This document shows, piece after piece, positions 36,446 through 46,687 of a DNA stretch of 64,000 bases (the first letter of the stretch is position 1; the number at the start of each line of letters is the position of its first letter). Source of the stretch: Gordonia mangrovi (GTDB taxonomy: Bacteria > Actinomycetota > Actinomycetes > Mycobacteriales > Mycobacteriaceae). Below the pieces are notes generated by a model. That model saw nothing but the letters and a program-made list of their open reading frames with translations, was not told where the DNA came from and made no database searches. The stretch lies in the NCBI RefSeq assembly GCF_024734075.1, contig NZ_CP102850.1, positions 620,001-684,000 on the forward strand, given 5' to 3'. Position numbers and translations under genes: made by a program.

Positions 36446-37240
36446 TCAGTTCGGTCGGGTCGTGAGAATCCGCGGCCCGTCCCCGGTGACCACCACGGTG
36501 TGCTCCCAGTGCGCCGCGCGCGACCCATCGTCGGTGACCACGGTCCAGTCGTCGTCGAGCACGCTCGTCTCGGTGGTGCCGAGGGTGAGCATCGGTTCGA
36601 TGGCAAGGGTGGAACCGATCACCAGCCGCGGACCACGATTGGGTTTGCCCTCGTTGGCGAGGAACGGCTCCATGTGCATCTCCCTGCCGATGCCATGACC
36701 GCCGTAGCCCGCGACGATGCCGAACGAGCGGCCGAACTTCTGTTCGGCAGCGCGGGTACCGAGTTCGATCGCATGGGAGATGTCGGTCAACCGCGCGCCG
36801 TCGACCATCGCCGCGATACCCGCTTCCATCGACAGCCGGGCGGCCTCGGACAGTTCGGCGTCGGCGGTGGAGAGTTCGCCGACCCCGAATGTCCACGCGG
36901 AGTCCCCGTGCCAACCGTCGAGGATCGCCCCGCAGTCGATGGACACCAGATCGCCCTCGGCGAGGACCACATCCGCGGAGGGGATCCCGTGCACGACGAC
37001 ATCGTTGACCGAACTGCAGATCGATCCGGGGAAGCCGTGGTAGCCCTTGAAGGACGGGATCGCACCGGCATCCCGGATCACCGCCTCGGCGACATCGTCG
37101 AGATCGAGGGTGGTGGCGCCCACGGTGGCGGCATCGCGGACCGCCACCAGCGCGGCGCCGACGACCGCACCCGCGGCCGCCATCGCGTCGACCTCGCCGG
37201 GTGTCCGGAACGGGACGGGCCTGGGTTTACGAAAAGCCAT
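36446..37240 (-). CDS. map: Methionine aminopeptidase, type I
   Basis: A 264-residue enzyme that removes N-terminal methionine. The metal ligands lie in [17 protein letters not shown] (two Asp), [15 protein letters not shown] (His) and AIEPMLTLG (Glu), with a second Glu in [26 protein letters not shown] is also diagnostic. It follows adk by 33 bases, the normal secY-adk-map order. Confidence 0.97.
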   Translation of the reverse strand: MAFRKPRPVPFRTPGEVDAMAAAGAVVGAALVAVRDAATVGATTLDLDDVAEAVIRDAGAIPSFKGYHGFPGSICSSVNDVVVHGIPSADVVLAEGDLVSIDCGAILDGWHGDSAWTFGVGELSTADAELSEAARLSMEAGIAAMVDGARLTDISHAIELGTRAAEQKFGRSFGIVAGYGGHGIGREMHMEPFLANEGKPNRGPRLVIGSTLAIEPMLTLGTTETSVLDDDWTVVTDDGSRAAHWEHTVVVTGDGPRILTTRPN

Positions 37241-37273
37241 GCGAACGACCGAGGTACGCAGCAGCGATGGCGA

Positions 37274-37828
37274 TCAGGACACGCCCGCGCCCAGCGCGCT
37301 CAGCACACGCTGGTGGACGTCCTGAACATCACCGACGGCGTCGATGGTCTTGACCTCGTCGTCGTAGTACTCGAGCAACGGGGCGGTCTCCTTGGTGTAC
37401 ACCGCCATCCGGTTGCGGATCACCTCTTCGGTGTCGTCGGCGCGACCTCGGGCCATCATCCGCTCCACCACGACATCGGTGTCGACGACGAACGACAGCA
37501 CCGCATCGAGGCCGGTGTCGAGCTTGGCGAGGATCTCCTTCAGCGCGTCGGCCTGCTCGGTCGAGCGCGGGAAACCGTCGAGGATGAAGCCCTTCGCGGC
37601 GTCGGGTTCGGCGACCCGGGCACGGACCATGTCCACGGTGATCTCGGAGGGAACCAGATCGCCGGCATCGAGGTAGCGCTTGGCTTCGATACCCACCGCG
37701 GTTCCCTGGGAGATGTTGGCACGGAAGAGGTCTCCGGTGGAGATGTGCGGGATGCCGATCGCTTCGGACAGCAGTTCCGCCTGGGTACCCTTGCCGGCAC
37801 CGGGGGGGCCGAGAATGACGAGTCTCAC
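37274..37828 (-). CDS. adk: Adenylate kinase
   Basis: A 184-residue enzyme equilibrating ATP, ADP and AMP. It has [19 protein letters not shown] (P-loop), [11 protein letters not shown] (AMP site) and [16 protein letters not shown]. The lid is the short form without zinc cysteines, as in mycobacteria. Its ATG overlaps the secY stop by four bases, so the two are coupled. Confidence 0.98.
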   Translation of the reverse strand: MRLVILGPPGAGKGTQAELLSEAIGIPHISTGDLFRANISQGTAVGIEAKRYLDAGDLVPSEITVDMVRARVAEPDAAKGFILDGFPRSTEQADALKEILAKLDTGLDAVLSFVVDTDVVVERMMARGRADDTEEVIRNRMAVYTKETAPLLEYYDDEVKTIDAVGDVQDVHQRVLSALGAGVS

Positions 37829-39150
37829 TTCAGGAATCCTTCGTACTTACGTTGCATCAATTGACTGTTGACTTGCTTCATCGTGTCCAGACCCACGCCG
37901 ACCATGATCAAGACGGCCGTGCCCCCAAATGGCAGGTTCTGCACACCACCGCTGTTACCGATCTCGAGGAACAGGTTTGGCAGTACGGCGATGATACCCA
38001 GGTAGATCGAGCCCGGCAGTGTGATGCGGCTCAACACGTAGCCCAGGTAGTCGGCGGTCGGCTGGCCCGGACGGATACCCGGGATGAAGCCGCCGTACTT
38101 CTTCATGTCCTCGGCGCGCTCTTCGGGGTTGAAGGTCACCGCGACGTAGAAGTACGTGAAGAAGATGATCATCAGGAAGTACACGACGATGTAGACCCAG
38201 CTGCCCGGATCGGTCAGGTACTCACTGATGTAGCGCTGCCAGCTGGACTGCTCCCCCGTGGGGTCCTGTGTCAGCTGCAGGATGAGCTGCGGCAGATAGA
38301 GCAGCGATGAGGCGAAGATCACCGGGATGACGCCGGCCTGGTTGACCTTCAGCGGCAGGTAGGTGGAGGAACCGCCGTACATCTTGCGGCCCACCATGCG
38401 CTTGGCGTACTGGACCGGGATGCGGCGCTGCCCCTGCTCGATGAACACGACACCGGCCACGATCAGGAGCGCGGCGACACACACCAGGGAGAACACCAGC
38501 GGACCGCGGGTGTCCAGGATGTTGCGGCCCTCGGCCGGAATACGTGCGGCGATACCGGCGAAGATCAGCAAGGACATGCCGTTGCCGACGCCACGCTCGG
38601 TGATGAGCTCGCCGAACCACATCACGACACACGCGCCGGCGGTCATCACGAGCACGATGATCGCGAGCCCGAAGATGGATTGGTCGTTGATGATCTGATC
38701 GCCGACCGAACAGTCGGCGAGGAGCTGTCCCCGGTCGGCCAGCGCCACGATTCCGGTCGACTGCAACAACGCCAGCGCCACCGTGAGGTAGCGGGTGTAC
38801 TGCGTCATCTTGGCCTGGCCGGATTGACCTTCCTTGCGCAGCTGCTCGAACCGCGGGATGACCACGGTGAGCAGCTGAACGATGATGCTGGCCGTGATGT
38901 AGGGCATGATGCCGATCGCGAACACCGACAGCTGCAGCAGCGCGCCGCCGGAGAACAGGCTGATCAGCGAGTAGATGTTCGCCGAATCGCCCTGCGACAC
39001 CTCGTCGAGGCATGCCCGGACGGTCTGATAGTCGACGCCGGGCGAGGGAATGGTCGCACCCAGTCGATACAGCACGACGATGCCGATGACGAAGAGGATC
39101 TTCTTCCTCAGATCGGGCGTCCTAAAGGCCGCGACGAGGGGGGAAAACAC
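37825..39150 (-). CDS. secY: Preprotein translocase subunit SecY
   Basis: A 441-residue channel protein of the Sec translocon with ten hydrophobic segments. Recognisable parts are [15 protein letters not shown], the plug region near [34 protein letters not shown], and the C-terminal loop [18 protein letters not shown]. The start is GTG with an AGGAGG ribosome site. It is followed directly by adk and map. Confidence 0.98.
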   Translation of the reverse strand: MFSPLVAAFRTPDLRKKILFVIGIVVLYRLGATIPSPGVDYQTVRACLDEVSQGDSANIYSLISLFSGGALLQLSVFAIGIMPYITASIIVQLLTVVIPRFEQLRKEGQSGQAKMTQYTRYLTVALALLQSTGIVALADRGQLLADCSVGDQIINDQSIFGLAIIVLVMTAGACVVMWFGELITERGVGNGMSLLIFAGIAARIPAEGRNILDTRGPLVFSLVCVAALLIVAGVVFIEQGQRRIPVQYAKRMVGRKMYGGSSTYLPLKVNQAGVIPVIFASSLLYLPQLILQLTQDPTGEQSSWQRYISEYLTDPGSWVYIVVYFLMIIFFTYFYVAVTFNPEERAEDMKKYGGFIPGIRPGQPTADYLGYVLSRITLPGSIYLGIIAVLPNLFLEIGNSGGVQNLPFGGTAVLIMVGVGLDTMKQVNSQLMQRKYEGFLK

Positions 39151-39242
39151 TAACTCCTCCTAGGAACGACCACGCGACAAGGACTCGCATCCCCCACGTG
39201 CTCGGCAATCGACGTTGATCGAAGCGTCAAGACAACGCTTGA

Positions 39243-39248
39243 ACTCTA
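39243..39248 (-). promoter_or_regulatory. Possible -10 element of the secY-adk-map operon
   Basis: The minus strand reads TAGAGT (TANNNT type) about 93 bases before the secY start. A GCACCGAT block just upstream is also found before rpsH. The -35 box is weak. Confidence 0.4.
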
Positions 39249-39318
39249 ACAGTCACGTCATCGGTGCTCGTCAGCGCGACGGCCCGGTGCCGGGCTTGTC
39301 CGAACCGACAGCGGCGAA

Positions 39319-39371
39319 CCGACGCCGACGGACGGCGCCACGGTGATCCGTGAGCCGCCCGTCGGCGTCGG
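39319..39371 (-). terminator. Hairpin after rplO
   Basis: CCGACGCCGACGG (39319-39331) pairs perfectly with 39359-39371, and an inner CGGC/GCCG pairing extends the stem. It lies 10 bases beyond the rplO stop. It separates the rpsH-rplO unit from secY-adk-map. Confidence 0.75.
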
Positions 39372-39381
39372 GTGAGACAAC

Positions 39382-39822
39382 TCAGAGTTCGGTCGCGCTG
39401 CCACCGGCAGCAGCGATCTTCTCCTTGGCCGAAGCCGTGAACTTGTTGGCGGTGACGTCGACCTTCACGCCGAGGTCCCCGTCGCCGAGCACCTTGACGA
39501 GCTGGTTGCGACGAACCGCACCAGCGGCGACGAGCTCGTCGACACCGATGGCGCCGCCCTGCGGGAACAGACGAGCGATGTCACCGACGTTGACGACCTG
39601 ATACTCGACCCGGTTGTTGTTCTTGAAACCCTTGAGCTTCGGCAACCGCATGTGGATCGGCATCTGGCCACCCTCGAAGGCGGCGGGCACGTTCTTACGT
39701 GCCTTGGTGCCCTTGGTGCCGCGTCCGGCGGTCTTACCCTTGGACGCCTCACCGCGACCCACGCGGGTCTTGTCGGTCTTGGCACCCGGAGCGGGGCGAA
39801 GGTGGTGGAGCTTGATTGTCAT
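39382..39822 (-). CDS. rplO: 50S ribosomal protein L15
   Basis: A 146-residue protein starting [20 protein letters not shown], with the glycine-rich basic [16 protein letters not shown] region. Its ATG overlaps the rpmD stop by four bases. It is the last gene of this part of the spc operon. Confidence 0.98.
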   Translation of the reverse strand: MTIKLHHLRPAPGAKTDKTRVGRGEASKGKTAGRGTKGTKARKNVPAAFEGGQMPIHMRLPKLKGFKNNNRVEYQVVNVGDIARLFPQGGAIGVDELVAAGAVRRNQLVKVLGDGDLGVKVDVTANKFTASAKEKIAAAGGSATEL

Positions 39823-40004
39823 TGCTTGACCTCTTCGACTGTCACGAGGTGCCGAACCACGTTGATGAGGCCGCGGTTGATCGGGGTGTCCTCGCGGGTG
39901 ACCGACTTGCGGATGCCCTTCAGTCCGAGGGTCCGCAGGCTGTCACGCTGGTTCTTCTTGGTACCGATGGTGCCCTTGACCTGGGTGATCTTGAGTTCTG
40001 CCAT
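39819..40004 (-). CDS. rpmD: 50S ribosomal protein L30
   Basis: A 61-residue protein: [20 protein letters not shown] through [19 protein letters not shown], the standard bacterial L30 length and sequence. It starts five bases after the rpsE stop. Confidence 0.98.
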   Translation of the reverse strand: MAELKITQVKGTIGTKKNQRDSLRTLGLKGIRKSVTREDTPINRGLINVVRHLVTVEEVKQ

Positions 40005-40009
40005 GGTGA

Positions 40010-40663
40010 TCAGACTCCTTGTCCGGCACGGGCACGCAACATGCCCGCGGGAGCGACATCTTCGATCGGCAGACCACGACGTGCGGCGACCTCTTCGGGA
40101 CGCTGCAGCATCTTCAGCGCGGCAACGGTCGCATGGACGACGTTGATCGCGTTGTCGCTGCCGAGGCTCTTGGCGAGCACATCGTGCACGCCCGCGCACT
40201 CCAGCACGGCACGCACCGCGCCACCGGCGATCACACCGGTACCGGGGCTGGCCGGACGGAGCATCACGACACCTGCGGCGGCCTCGCCCTGGACCGGGTG
40301 GGTCACGGTGCCGGCGATCAGCGGCACGCGGAAGAAGTTCTTGCGAGCCTCTTCGACGCCCTTCTGGATCGCGGCCGGGACTTCCTTGGCCTTGCCGTAG
40401 CCGACACCGACCATGCCCTGGCCGTCGCCGACCACCACGAGCGCGGTGAAGGAGAAGCGACGGCCACCCTTCACCACCTTCGAGACACGGTTGATGGCGA
40501 CCACGCGCTCGAGCTGGTTGCGATCCTCGCGATCACGGCCGCCGCGGTCGTCGCGACGACCACGGCCGCGACGCTCGCCGCGCTGGTCGTTGTTGCCACC
40601 GGTGGCGGCGTTGTTGTCGTTTCCGGCGGGTCCGTTTCCGCCGTCACGCTGACGTCCGGGCAT
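40010..40663 (-). CDS. rpsE: 30S ribosomal protein S5
   Basis: A 217-residue protein. Residues 1-48 are a basic, Gly/Asn/Arg-rich extension typical of actinobacteria. The S5 core is [20 protein letters not shown], then [20 protein letters not shown]. It is part of the decoding-fidelity region with S4. Confidence 0.98.
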   Translation of the reverse strand: MPGRQRDGGNGPAGNDNNAATGGNNDQRGERRGRGRRDDRGGRDREDRNQLERVVAINRVSKVVKGGRRFSFTALVVVGDGQGMVGVGYGKAKEVPAAIQKGVEEARKNFFRVPLIAGTVTHPVQGEAAAGVVMLRPASPGTGVIAGGAVRAVLECAGVHDVLAKSLGSDNAINVVHATVAALKMLQRPEEVAARRGLPIEDVAPAGMLRARAGQGV

Positions 40664-40709
40664 CAGAGGTTCCCTCCGGTCATGTTGGTGTAGCTGGTGT
40701 AGATGGTCA

Positions 40710-41114
40710 TCAGAAGGTCAGCCCTCCCTCGCGGGCGGCGTCGGCGAGCGCGGCGATCCGGCCGTGGTACTCCTTGCCACCACGGTCGAACACGACGGTC
40801 TCGACACCGGCTGCCTTCGCGCGGGCGGCGATCAGCTCGCCGACCTTGCGTGCCTGGGCGGTCTTGTCGCCGTCGAGCGAGCGCACATCGGCCTCGATGG
40901 ACGACGCCGCGGCCAGGGTCTTGCCGGCCAGGTCGTCGATCAGCTGGACGTGGATGTGACGCGAGCTGCGCTTGACCGACAGACGCGGGCGCTCCGGGGT
41001 GCCGCTGACCTTCTTGCGAAGACGGAAGTGCCGATTGGCGGTCGCGGTGCGACGACGCGTCGACACGTCCTTGCCGAGCGGCTTGCGAACGGTTTTGGTT
41101 GCGGTATCACTCAT
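40710..41114 (-). CDS. rplR: 50S ribosomal protein L18
   Basis: A 134-residue 5S rRNA-binding protein: [20 protein letters not shown] and the C-terminal [20 protein letters not shown] are diagnostic. Confidence 0.98.
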   Translation of the reverse strand: MSDTATKTVRKPLGKDVSTRRRTATANRHFRLRKKVSGTPERPRLSVKRSSRHIHVQLIDDLAGKTLAAASSIEADVRSLDGDKTAQARKVGELIAARAKAAGVETVVFDRGGKEYHGRIAALADAAREGGLTF

Positions 41115-41117
41115 GGC

Positions 41118-41654
41118 TTACTTACCCGTCTTTCCGACCTTGCGACGGATCTGCTCACCCTCGTAGCGAATGCCCTTGCCCTTGTAGGGGTCCGGACGAC
41201 GCAGGCGGCGGATGTTCGCCGAGATCTGGCCGACTTGCTGCTTGTCGATACCCGAGACCGAGAACTTCGTGGGCGATTCCACGGCGAAGGAGATTCCTTC
41301 GGGCGCCTCGATCGGCACGGGATGGCTGTAGCCGAGGGCGAACTCGAGGTCACTGCCCTTGGCCTGCACGCGGTAGCCGACACCGAAGATCTCCATCTTC
41401 GTGGTGTAGCCCTGCGTGACGCCGATGACGAGGTTGTTCACCAGCGTGCGGCTCAGGCCGTGCAGGGAACGGTTGCGGCGCTCGTCGTTCGGCCGGCTGA
41501 CAACGATGGCGTTGTCTTCCTTGACGACGGTGATCGGCTCTGCCAGGGAGACGCTCAGCTCACCCTTGGGGCCCTTCACCTTGACGTCCTGGCCGTCGAT
41601 CGTGACGTCGACTCCGGCCGGGATCTGAATGGGGTGCTTACCGATTCGCGACAT
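41118..41654 (-). CDS. rplF: 50S ribosomal protein L6
   Basis: A 178-residue protein starting [20 protein letters not shown]. The C-terminal motif [20 protein letters not shown] is the L6 signature. It ends three bases before rplR. Confidence 0.98.
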   Translation of the reverse strand: MSRIGKHPIQIPAGVDVTIDGQDVKVKGPKGELSVSLAEPITVVKEDNAIVVSRPNDERRNRSLHGLSRTLVNNLVIGVTQGYTTKMEIFGVGYRVQAKGSDLEFALGYSHPVPIEAPEGISFAVESPTKFSVSGIDKQQVGQISANIRRLRRPDPYKGKGIRYEGEQIRRKVGKTGK

Positions 41655-41668
41655 TTGTAGGCCTCCCC

Positions 41669-42067
41669 TTACCAGACGTAGGCGAGGACTTCGCCGCCCA
41701 CGCCCTGGTTGGCTGCCTGGCGGTCGGTGAGCAGACCCGACGACGTGGAGATGATGGCCACGCCGAGGCCGCCCAGCACCTTGGGCAGGTTGGTGGACTT
41801 TGCATACACCCGCAGACCCGGCTTGGACACGCGGCGCAGACCAGCGATGCTGCGCTCACGGCTCGGGCCGTACTTGAGGGACACGACGAGGTTCTTGCCG
41901 ATCTCCGCATCTTCGGTGCGGTAGTCGGTGATGTAGCCCTCGCGCTTGAGGATCTCGGCGATGTTCACCTTGATCTTCGACGACGGCAGGACCACCTCGT
42001 CGTGGAACGCCGAATTGGCGTTACGCAGACGTGTCAAGAAGTCTGCGATCGGGTCAGTCATGGTCAT
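41669..42067 (-). CDS. rpsH: 30S ribosomal protein S8
   Basis: A 132-residue protein starting [20 protein letters not shown] and containing [20 protein letters not shown] and [11 protein letters not shown]. In most actinobacteria it directly follows rpsZ in the spc operon. Here it is the first gene of a separate unit with its own promoter, about 8.7 kb away from rpsZ. Confidence 0.98.
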   Translation of the reverse strand: MTMTDPIADFLTRLRNANSAFHDEVVLPSSKIKVNIAEILKREGYITDYRTEDAEIGKNLVVSLKYGPSRERSIAGLRRVSKPGLRVYAKSTNLPKVLGGLGVAIISTSSGLLTDRQAANQGVGGEVLAYVW

Positions 42068-42422
42068 GGTTGACCGTCAACCTTTCTCGTAGCGGTTCCC
42101 ATACAGCGCCGGACGCGGGAAAATGATCCCTGACCTGCGGTGGGCCTTCCACGAAGTGGATAGTTGTGCATAAGGTTCTCGCCGCCGATGCCCCTGGCTT
42201 TTCACCAGCACCGGCGACTGTTCAGTTGTGGTGAGCGGCCTGCAGCGGGGCAGGCAACCGTTCAAGTGTAGAGAATTGGCTGGCCAGACCCAAATCGGTG
42301 CGTTCGGGGGTTGCGATGCCCCTTCGCGACGCCCGCTCGCACGGCGCTGCTCAACCGGCACGGGCCGCCCCTGCTGGTGATCGAGCAGCCCGCGAGCCCC
42401 TGGGCGAGCGAGCGTATCGAGA
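42068..42422. other. 355-bp region with rpsH promoter and leader
   Basis: No gene. It holds the rpsH promoter (42265-42293, minus strand) and a leader of about 190 bases to rpsH. The stop of the EthD-domain gene lies just beyond its far end, so the two minus-strand units are adjacent in tandem. Confidence 0.6.
42265..42293 (-). promoter_or_regulatory. Promoter of the rpsH-rplO operon
   Basis: The minus strand has TTGGGT (42288-42293), a 17-base spacer and TACACT (42265-42270). The same GATTTGG-type -35 context, TACACTTG -10 and downstream GGTTGCCTGC occur before rplN at 52385-52414. The two copies support each other. Confidence 0.7.
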
Positions 42423-43100
42423 TCACCGCGGCCCGACCTCGAAGTCGTACCGCGACGTCGGCACCACGTCCAGATTCTGGTGCGCACCGAACCGCGCAAC
42501 ACTCGCCAGCATCCGCGTCATGCGACGTTCGAGCTCTGCCTGATCTCCCCCGCTGCCGTAGAACGCGTGTACGTCGGACACCGCGGCCATTGCGAACAAC
42601 TCCTCGACGATCGCGTCGACCACCGGGGCATCCGGGGTCAGCGCCCGTTCGACGATGTTCTGGGTATAGCCGAACGTCGCCTGCGTGTCGATGGCGACCC
42701 GGGTGTGGTCGTCGAGCCAGATGCGTAACCACTCGGCCCGTGGCAGGTCGCGCGGTCGGCGCAGGAAGGCGAGGTTGGCCAGGGCATCGATCCGGGTGCC
42801 GTCGGCGGGCAATGCGGGATCGAGCGGGGCGCGTTCGGCGACCTGCCAGGCAGCCAACGTGCGCACCCGGGCATCGAGCAGGTCGAGCACAGCGGACGCA
42901 TCGTCGGCCCAGACACTCACCACCGCGTCGATCGGCGGATCGAGTTCACTGATCCGCATCGCCCCGGCGACCGCGGCGTCACTCACGTTCACCTGAAGGC
43001 GCCTCGCGCCGGCCGCGGCGCATGCGTCGCGGAATTCGCCGGTCAGCAACACCGCTGTCGGATCGTCGTCCCAGATCGCGGCCATTATCTTCGCCGTCAC
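42423..43100 (-). CDS. EthD-domain (dimeric alpha/beta barrel) protein
   Basis: A GTG start at 43100 gives 225 residues. KIMAAIWDDDPTAVLLTGEF begins the domain, and WLRIWLDDHTRVAIDTQATF, QNIVERALTPDAPVVDAIVE and the C-terminal FGAHQNLDVVPTSRYDFEVG look like EthD-family stress/antibiotic-biosynthesis folds. Catalytic role unknown. The frame remains open upstream but overlaps the divergent dehydrogenase gene; that extension is not credible. It lies at the edge of the accessory segment splitting the spc operon. Confidence 0.75.
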   Translation of the reverse strand: MTAKIMAAIWDDDPTAVLLTGEFRDACAAAGARRLQVNVSDAAVAGAMRISELDPPIDAVVSVWADDASAVLDLLDARVRTLAAWQVAERAPLDPALPADGTRIDALANLAFLRRPRDLPRAEWLRIWLDDHTRVAIDTQATFGYTQNIVERALTPDAPVVDAIVEELFAMAAVSDVHAFYGSGGDQAELERRMTRMLASVARFGAHQNLDVVPTSRYDFEVGPR

Positions 43101-43323
43101 CTCGGCGACGTTATCCGGTCGGCGCCAGAGCGGGTGGCGGCGGATGGTCAACGCGCGGGTGGACTCGGATCGCGCGGGTCGGCTCGGGTCGCGCGAGCGG
43201 TCGACGAGCCGCGCCTTCGTTGCGGACCCGCGTGTTGCGAGACGACCCGCGTAGCCGACCGGCTGCGGTTCGGCAGCCTGCGGGCGCAGGCACGCATCCG
43301 ACAATTCGGGCACCATCGGTGTC

Positions 43324-44430
43324 ATGGACCGCCGACAGTTCTTGACCGCCGGAGCGGTGTCGGGACTGGCACTGGTCGTCGCCGCCTGCACCGAGGCCGA
43401 CCCGTCGCCACCACCGACCTCCACACCCGACTCGCCCGCACCCGATCTCCCGCCGTCGGGTGCGGGCGATCCCGTGGTGACCGGGACGGTCGCCGAGGGG
43501 CTGAACGTGCCGTGGGCCATCGCGTTCCTGCGTGACGGCTCCGCCCTGGTGACCCAACGTGACGACGCCACCATCGTGCGCGTCACTCCCGACGGCGCGG
43601 TCCGGACGGTCGGGGATGTGTCCGACGCCGCCCCGCGCGGCGAAGGGGGCCTGCAGGGCATCTCGATCGGTCCGGACGAGGACGCGGTGTTCGTCTACTA
43701 CACCACCGCGCGCGACAACCGGCTGGTGCGGATGGAGTTCGACGGCGCACGGGTCTCGAATCCGCGGCCACTGATCACCGGGCTCGACACAGCGTTCAAT
43801 CACCACGGGGGCGCCGTGGTGCGCGCACCCGACGGCTACCTCTACGTGGCCGTCGGCGACGCGGCCCAGCCCGACGTCGCCCAGGATGTGAACGCACTCA
43901 ACGGGAAGATCCTGCGCGTCGACGACGGCGGGCGCCCCGCACCGGACAATCCCTTCGGCAACGAGGTGTGGTCGACGGGGCACCGCAACAACGAAGGCCT
44001 GGCCTTCGACGCCGCCGGGCGGCTGTGGGCCAGCGAGTTCGGTCAGGACCGTCGCGACGAACTCAACCTGATCGTGCGTGGTGGCAACTACGGCTGGCCG
44101 GAGTTCGAGGGTGAATCCGACGACCCGGGCTTCATCTCCCCGGTGGTCACCTGGCCGCCCGGCGAGGCCTCCCCCGCCGGGCTGGCCATCGTCGGTGGGC
44201 ACGCCTACATGGCTGCCCTGCGCGGTCGGCGCCTGTGGCGGATTCCCATCGACGATGCGTCGGGCGAGAGTGATGTCGGCGATCCGCGGGGGCTGTTCAC
44301 CGACACCTACGGGCGGCTGCGCGCAGTGGCCGCGGCCCCCGACGGATCGCTGTGGGTGAGCACCAGCAACACCGACGGGCGTGGGCGTCCGGCGCCCGGG
44401 GACGACCGCATCCTGCGCGTCGCAGTGTGA
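43324..44430 (+). CDS. PQQ-type glucose/sorbosone dehydrogenase-family lipoprotein
   Basis: A 368-residue protein with a signal peptide containing an RR pair and ending in a lipobox (LALVVAAC), so it is probably an exported lipoprotein. The rest is a six-bladed beta-propeller: EGLNVPWAIAFLRDGSALVT, GGLQGISIGPDEDAVFVYY, FNHHGGAVVRAPDGYLYVAV, STGHRNNEGLAFDAAGRLW and GGNYGWPEFEGESDDPG are all hallmarks. Members oxidise aldoses at the cell surface, with PQQ or F420-like cofactors depending on the group. Substrate not known. Confidence 0.93.
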   Translation: MDRRQFLTAGAVSGLALVVAACTEADPSPPPTSTPDSPAPDLPPSGAGDPVVTGTVAEGLNVPWAIAFLRDGSALVTQRDDATIVRVTPDGAVRTVGDVSDAAPRGEGGLQGISIGPDEDAVFVYYTTARDNRLVRMEFDGARVSNPRPLITGLDTAFNHHGGAVVRAPDGYLYVAVGDAAQPDVAQDVNALNGKILRVDDGGRPAPDNPFGNEVWSTGHRNNEGLAFDAAGRLWASEFGQDRRDELNLIVRGGNYGWPEFEGESDDPGFISPVVTWPPGEASPAGLAIVGGHAYMAALRGRRLWRIPIDDASGESDVGDPRGLFTDTYGRLRAVAAAPDGSLWVSTSNTDGRGRPAPGDDRILRVAV

Positions 44431-44504
44431 TGCCGGACCGGCCGCCGTGCAGAGTTCGACCAGAACGGTCGCTCGTCGCCGGAGACGGTGCGAGAGTTGA
44501 CGGT

Positions 44505-44834
44505 ATGGATGCCACCCGCCTACCTGAACTCGTCGACCAGCTCCTGACCACCGCGCACTCCGCCAGCAGCGGGCGCGCCGCGCAGACCCTGTACGGCAGT
44601 GCCGACAACCATCTGCGTCAGACCGTCATCGCCCTGGTCGCCGGCAGCCGGATGGCCGAGCACGAGAGTCCGGGTGAGGCGAGTCTGCAGATCCTGCGCG
44701 GTCACGTCACGCTGAGTACGGCGAATGAGAAGTGGGAAGGTGTCGACGGCGACCTGCTCGGCATCCCGAACGAGCGTCATGGCCTGCTGGCACAACAGGA
44801 TTCGGCCGTTCTGCTCACCGTGGTGACCAGCTGA
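44505..44834 (+). CDS. Small cupin-like protein
   Basis: A 109-residue protein from the ATG at 44505. Residues 35-109 form a cupin pattern: LRQTVIALVAGSRMAEHESP, then ASLQILRGHVTLSTANEKWE and a final GDLLGIPNERHGLLAQQDSA. Two His residues (AEH and ERH) could bind a metal. It follows the dehydrogenase by 74 bases. Role unknown. Confidence 0.78.
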   Translation: MDATRLPELVDQLLTTAHSASSGRAAQTLYGSADNHLRQTVIALVAGSRMAEHESPGEASLQILRGHVTLSTANEKWEGVDGDLLGIPNERHGLLAQQDSAVLLTVVTS

Positions 44835-44913
44835 TCGACGTCGGGGCGCCCATGCGCCGGCGGCACGCCGTGCCCACCGCGCGGATCGGTGAGCCCCGTT
44901 CGGCGGCAACCGT

Positions 44914-44919
44914 TATATT
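44914..44919 (+). promoter_or_regulatory. -10 element (TATATT) for a leaderless defence-like operon
   Basis: TATATT lies eight bases before the ATG at 44928. In actinobacteria transcription starts about this distance after the -10, so the mRNA may begin at the start codon. No ribosome site is visible before this ATG. Confidence 0.5.
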
Positions 44920-44927
44920 TCTCAACG

Positions 44928-46043
44928 ATGATCCCAGCGCCCCCGCCCCCGCCCCCGGCCTCCGCGGAGTGGCACACGGGGACACGTGGGCACAGCGACT
45001 GGATCGCCCGCGCACGGCGGCCGGGACGTGTCCTGCGGCTCACGGATGTGCGGCGCGACGACGTGGACGTGCTGGTGGCCGAGATCGGCGACGAACTGCC
45101 GATAATCATGACCTACTGCGGTTCGACGCCCCCGTCGGCACGGGGTGTCGTCGAGGACATCCTCGATGCCCTCGAACGCATCGTGCTGTCGCTCGCACCG
45201 GCATGGCTCGACACCGACGTCACGGCCATGCCCGCCCTCGATGTGGCCGTGGCCGAGTCGCGCGCCCGAGATCTGTGCCACGCCAACGCCGACTACCGAC
45301 CATTCGTCGTCGAATTGGCACGCGCGGCAGCCAGCCGATCAGCGCCGCGGTCCACACCGGCACCTGCACATCGAGCCCGCGGACTCATCCGTCTGCTACG
45401 GCGGGCGTACGGTCGCGACGACGTCGTACTCGCCGTCACCGCGCCGCCGGACCTCGACGCCGCAGCACAATCAGCGGTCGCCGCCGGTGTCGGGTGGGTC
45501 GCCGAACACGGCAACGTCACCGTCTGGATTCCGGCCGACACACTGCCCGAGGTGACCCGCTGCGCCCCGGTACGTCGGCATGGACCCTCGGTGTCGACGA
45601 CCAGCACGCACGCCGCAGCCGGGTCCGCCCCGTCGCCGACGATCACGATCAGACGTCGTGAAGGCATGCCGGCACCCCACAGCGCTGCCGAACAGACACT
45701 CGAACGGGCGCTGAGTGGTTGCCCATGGGCCGCACGGCGACGCTGGAACCGCCGCGTCGACGACGTGGACCCGCTACTGCCGATGGCCATCGTCGATCTG
45801 CACTGGCAGGCCGAACGCCTCGTCGTCGAGGTCGACGGCGCCGACCATCGCGAACCGGCCAAGTACGCTGCCGACCGAGCCCGCGACAACGCGCTGCAGC
45901 GTCACGGCTGCCTCGTGTTGCGCTACACCAATGAGCAGGTAATCGCCGACGTCGGCCGCGTCGTCGGCGAGATCCACGACGCACTCGTCGAACGCGGTGG
46001 ACCGACCTCGCCGCACCCGTCCACGTTCGGAAGGAATCACTGA
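44928..46043 (+). CDS. DUF559 (Vsr-like PD-(D/E)xK) nuclease-domain protein
   Basis: From the ATG at 44928 it has 371 residues. The N-terminal 270 residues are not recognised. Near the C-terminus (about 285-365), MAIVDLHWQAERLVVEVDGA followed by YAADRARDNALQRHGCLVLR fits the DUF559 domain, related to Vsr DNA mismatch endonucleases; D and ExD supply the likely active site. It is the first gene of a compact operon (two bases to the next gene) with a double winged-helix protein and a HerA-like ATPase, suggesting a DNA-targeting role. A GTG at 44889 would add 13 residues. Nuclease activity is an inference. Confidence 0.7.
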   Translation: MIPAPPPPPPASAEWHTGTRGHSDWIARARRPGRVLRLTDVRRDDVDVLVAEIGDELPIIMTYCGSTPPSARGVVEDILDALERIVLSLAPAWLDTDVTAMPALDVAVAESRARDLCHANADYRPFVVELARAAASRSAPRSTPAPAHRARGLIRLLRRAYGRDDVVLAVTAPPDLDAAAQSAVAAGVGWVAEHGNVTVWIPADTLPEVTRCAPVRRHGPSVSTTSTHAAAGSAPSPTITIRRREGMPAPHSAAEQTLERALSGCPWAARRRWNRRVDDVDPLLPMAIVDLHWQAERLVVEVDGADHREPAKYAADRARDNALQRHGCLVLRYTNEQVIADVGRVVGEIHDALVERGGPTSPHPSTFGRNH

Positions 46044-46045
46044 CG

Positions 46046-46687
46046 ATGGAACACGTGTCGCTGACACCGTCGCAGAGCGCGGTGCTGTTCGTGCTCATGT
46101 CGCAGGCCCGCGAGGTCCCCAACCCCGAGCTGAGGCACTACGCACCCGAACTGACCAAGCGCAGCCGCGAGACGCTGAACCACCTGGGGCTCATCGACTC
46201 GGTGAAAGGGCCACGCAACAGCTTCGTACATATCCTGACCGACCGCGGGTGGGCATGGTGTGCACGCGAACTCGCCGAGCAACCCCCGAAAGGTGCGCAG
46301 CCGCCGATCCGCGCGCTGTACACCGTGATGGCCGCTATCGGACGCTACCTCGCCGCCGAGGACCTCCGGCTGTTCGAGGTGTTCCGGCCGGACGATACGG
46401 CCGGCGCCACCGGGCAAGCCGCGCCCAACCTGCCCGGCCGCATCCGCGGCGCCTACGCCGCGATGGCCGCACGACCCGGAGCATGGCTGTCCGTGGCAGC
46501 GCTGCGCGCCGCGCTCGCCGACGTGGACACCACCACCTTCGATGACGCCCTGGTGGACATGCAGCGCACGCCAGGCGTCAGTCTGATCCCGCAGGAGGAT
46601 CGCGCCCTACTGGGCGACTCCGATCGGGCGGCCGCCGTCGTGGTGGGCACTCAGGAGTGTCACCTCTTCGCCATCGAGGAGCAGTGA
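46046..46687 (+). CDS. Double winged-helix protein of unknown function
   Basis: A 213-residue protein. Residues 1-75 (LTPSQSAVLFVLMSQAREVP, TLNHLGLIDSVKGPRNSFVH, LTDRGWAWC) form a MarR-like winged helix. Residues 130-213 (PGRIRGAYAAMAARPGAWLS, VAALRAALADV, FDDALVDMQRTPGVSLIPQE) form a second one. It lies between the DUF559 gene and the ATPase with a one-base overlap at the 3' end (TGATG), so its product is probably made with theirs. It may recognise DNA or bridge nuclease and ATPase. No named family is recognised. Confidence 0.65.
   Translation: MEHVSLTPSQSAVLFVLMSQAREVPNPELRHYAPELTKRSRETLNHLGLIDSVKGPRNSFVHILTDRGWAWCARELAEQPPKGAQPPIRALYTVMAAIGRYLAAEDLRLFEVFRPDDTAGATGQAAPNLPGRIRGAYAAMAARPGAWLSVAALRAALADVDTTTFDDALVDMQRTPGVSLIPQEDRALLGDSDRAAAVVVGTQECHLFAIEEQ

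Noticed and set aside
43101..43661. N-terminal extension of the EthD-domain protein to 412 residues
   Set aside because: The extra part overlaps the 5' third of the divergent dehydrogenase lipoprotein and has no domain features.
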